DNA of 64,000 nt from CAIUGU01 sp965279735 (lineage in GTDB: Bacteria > Pseudomonadota > Gammaproteobacteria > Steroidobacterales > Steroidobacteraceae). The notes under the pieces were generated by a model. That model was not told the DNA's origin and searched no databases. It saw only the letters and a list, made by a program, of their open reading frames with translations. A program made the translations under genes and the position numbers. Of this stretch, positions 62,659 through 64,000 are shown one piece after another. The DNA lies in contig OZ257260.1 of the NCBI GenBank assembly GCA_965279735.1, positions 3,410,001-3,474,000 of the forward strand, written 5' to 3'. Numbering within the stretch: the first letter of the stretch is position 1; each line of letters opens with the position of its first letter.

Positions 62659-63081
62659 ATGCGTAACGGGATATTGAAACTGGTGGCGGCAGCGGGACTT
62701 TTGGCGGGAGTGGCAACGATCGCCGATGCCCACCATGCGTTCTCCGCCGAGTTCGACGGACAGCAGCCGGTGCTGCTGCAGGGAGTGGTCACCAAGATCT
62801 ACTGGACCAATCCGCACAGCTGGTTGTTCGTGGATGTCAAGAACAAGGATGGCAGCACGACTCCGTGGTCGATCGAGTTCGGCGCTCCTTACGCCTTGCT
62901 GCAGAAAGGGTTGCGCAAGACGGATTTTCCGACAGGCGTTGAGGTGACGGTAAAAGGCTTCCGTGCCAAGAGCGGCAAGCCGGTCGCCAATGCTGCGAGT
63001 GTCACGTTGGCAGATGGCCGCGGTTTCTATACCGGCGCCAATGACGCTCCAGGTGCTGGAGGCGGTGGCGGAGGCGACTGA
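62659..63081 (+). CDS. Secreted DUF6152-like protein
   Basis: The 140-residue product has a signal peptide ending near AHHAF, then SAEFDGQQPVLLQGVVTKIYWTNPHS and LFVDVKNKDGSTTPWSIEFG (in pieces), ending in GAGGGGGGD. These are hallmarks of the DUF6152 family, common in Steroidobacter, Sphingomonas and Caulobacter genomes. Family function is not known; the HH after the signal suggests metal or heme binding. It lies in a row of secreted proteins, 50 nt after the TonB receptor. Confidence 0.85.
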   Translation: MRNGILKLVAAAGLLAGVATIADAHHAFSAEFDGQQPVLLQGVVTKIYWTNPHSWLFVDVKNKDGSTTPWSIEFGAPYALLQKGLRKTDFPTGVEVTVKGFRAKSGKPVANAASVTLADGRGFYTGANDAPGAGGGGGGD

Positions 63082-63111
63082 TCGCCGACCCTCCCAACCG
63101 GTAGCAATGAC

Positions 63112-63957
63112 ATGCAAATCAGAGAGACAAGAAGCTTGAACACGATCGCGAAGGTCAGCGTATGGTCTGCCTGCGCGTTGCTTGCGCTGACTGGCTGCGC
63201 AGCAACGACCCCATCGGTGTCGGGAACGGCGGCAACACCCGCGAGTATTGCAACGGCTACTCCGGTGGCGGCCATTCCCCGGACTGCCGATGGCAAACCC
63301 GACTTCACGGGAATCTGGGAAACACTGAGTCCGGCTGACTACGATCTTGAGCCGCATGCGACGCGGCGGGATGCGCCACCCAGTGCCGGCATCGTGGAAG
63401 GCGGCGTCATTCCCTACCTGCCCGCGGCACTCGAGAAGCGCAAGCAGAACTTCACAGTGAGATCCACTGAGGATCCACGTCTCAAGTGCTTTTCCCTCGG
63501 CACCCCTCGCGGCATTTACTACCGCGAGCCTTTCCAGATTTTCCAGCGTCCGCAGGACGTGACGATCCTGCACCAGTTCGGTCATTCGGTGCGCACGATT
63601 GCAACCAATGGCACCGAGCATCCCGAAGGTCCGCTTGAATTTTGGACCGGCGACTCGCGTGGGTCCTGGGAAGGCGACACCCTGGTCGTGGATGTCATCC
63701 ACTTCAATGAGGAAACGTGGCTGGACCGCTCCGGGAATTTCCACAGCGATGCGCTGCATGTCGTCGAGCGCTGGACTTACGTTGATGCCAATACCATCGA
63801 GTACAAGGCTACGCTTGAGGACCCGAAGGTGTTCTCGCGGCCCTGGACCTTGAGCGTGCTGCTGAACCGGCACCGTGAGCCCAACTTCCAGCTGATCGAA
63901 AACTACTGCTACACGCTCGACTACGAAAAGTTCTACCCCGTCCCGGCGGCGGAGTGA
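63112..63957 (+). CDS. Lipoprotein of unknown function
   Basis: The 281-residue product has a lipoprotein signal with lipobox LTGC (residues 26-29), then a body beginning PRTADGKPDFTGIWE. That motif and the later VDVIHFNEETWLDRSG and VERWTYVDANTIEY are shared by a large uncharacterised family usually found beside DUF6152-like and TonB genes. It is probably periplasmic and membrane-anchored. The next gene starts within its stop codon (TGATG). Confidence 0.75.
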   Translation: MQIRETRSLNTIAKVSVWSACALLALTGCAATTPSVSGTAATPASIATATPVAAIPRTADGKPDFTGIWETLSPADYDLEPHATRRDAPPSAGIVEGGVIPYLPAALEKRKQNFTVRSTEDPRLKCFSLGTPRGIYYREPFQIFQRPQDVTILHQFGHSVRTIATNGTEHPEGPLEFWTGDSRGSWEGDTLVVDVIHFNEETWLDRSGNFHSDALHVVERWTYVDANTIEYKATLEDPKVFSRPWTLSVLLNRHREPNFQLIENYCYTLDYEKFYPVPAAE

Positions 63958-64000
63958 TGGAGATGAAGACCATGAACGGTGGATTGTTGAAAGGCGTCTC
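63957..64000 (+). CDS. Partial gene, cut by the window end
   Basis: The frame opens at ATG 63957, overlapping the previous stop, and reads MEMKTMNGGLLKGV before the window ends. ATG 63963 is also in frame. The sequence suggests the start of a signal peptide and resembles the layout of the preceding secreted genes; nothing more can be said. Confidence 0.55.
   Translation, partial: MEMKTMNGGLLKGV

Overview
The window is about 64 kb of GC-rich (roughly 60-65%, estimated by eye) chromosomal DNA from a free-living, aerobic proteobacterium. YbiT-type ABC-F, YajQ, a two-cysteine OxyR, AhpC/AhpF, PhaB, TonB-dependent receptors and a DUF6152-like secreted protein point to Gammaproteobacteria, possibly the Steroidobacteraceae/Nevskiales area. 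That placement is inference. I see no rRNA, tRNA, CRISPR array, prophage or complete insertion sequence.

Region 1 (1-13.8 kb) is accessory in character. A RelE/ParE-type toxin with an XRE antitoxin is followed by a run of short plus-strand genes with TGATG/ATGA junctions: DUF1398, a dihydrofolate-reductase-like protein, an extra methionine aminopeptidase, DUF2200, an AAC(3)-I-like acetyltransferase, three DUF1801 proteins, GNATs, DUF1348 and a MOSC protein. After a convergent heme-binding GlcG-like gene come GFA, phosphatase, cupin, YkgJ, DUF4386, epimerase and DUF4440 genes. attC-like imperfect palindromes flank the toxin-antitoxin pair, but no integrase is present.

Region 2 (13.9-20.8 kb) is the most system-like stretch of unknown function: a secreted TPR protein, a small secreted protein, two membrane proteins, a 2TM/TrkA-N-like/RyR-like protein, a divergent PGDYG-type protein and patatin pair, and an anti-sigma-like membrane protein.

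Region 3 (20.8-26.8 kb) holds a DUF559 endonuclease-like gene, phaB, an Xre/RES toxin-antitoxin pair with a clear palindromic operator, a TonB receptor and a tandem array of 90-92 bp hairpin-rich repeats.

Region 4 (26.8-37.6 kb) is mostly minus strand: a 2-oxoacid:ferredoxin oxidoreductase operon (GltD-like flavoprotein with two ferredoxin clusters, KorA, KorB), a 1006-aa lipase/M17N-like/CHAT fusion, a copper chaperone and OxyR; ndh diverges.

Region 5 (37.6-48.8 kb) has yajQ, a Bcr-type exporter, ybiT, ahpC-ahpF behind a textbook OxyR site, an amidohydrolase, a CDGSH protein, a lipoprotein and a HerA-like ATPase. A modular family of short hairpin blocks recurs in three intergenic regions (41.2, 45.2 and 56.8 kb).

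Region 6 (48.8-64 kb) looks concerned with sulfur and outer-membrane uptake: a sulfate-type ABC transporter whose ATPase carries a UspA-like C-terminal domain, a histidine kinase and response regulator, a 42-aa membrane peptide, a FAD/NAD(P) protein with a second response regulator, a rhodanese-like protein lacking its cysteine, a TonB receptor, and secreted DUF6152-like and lipoprotein genes running off the right edge.
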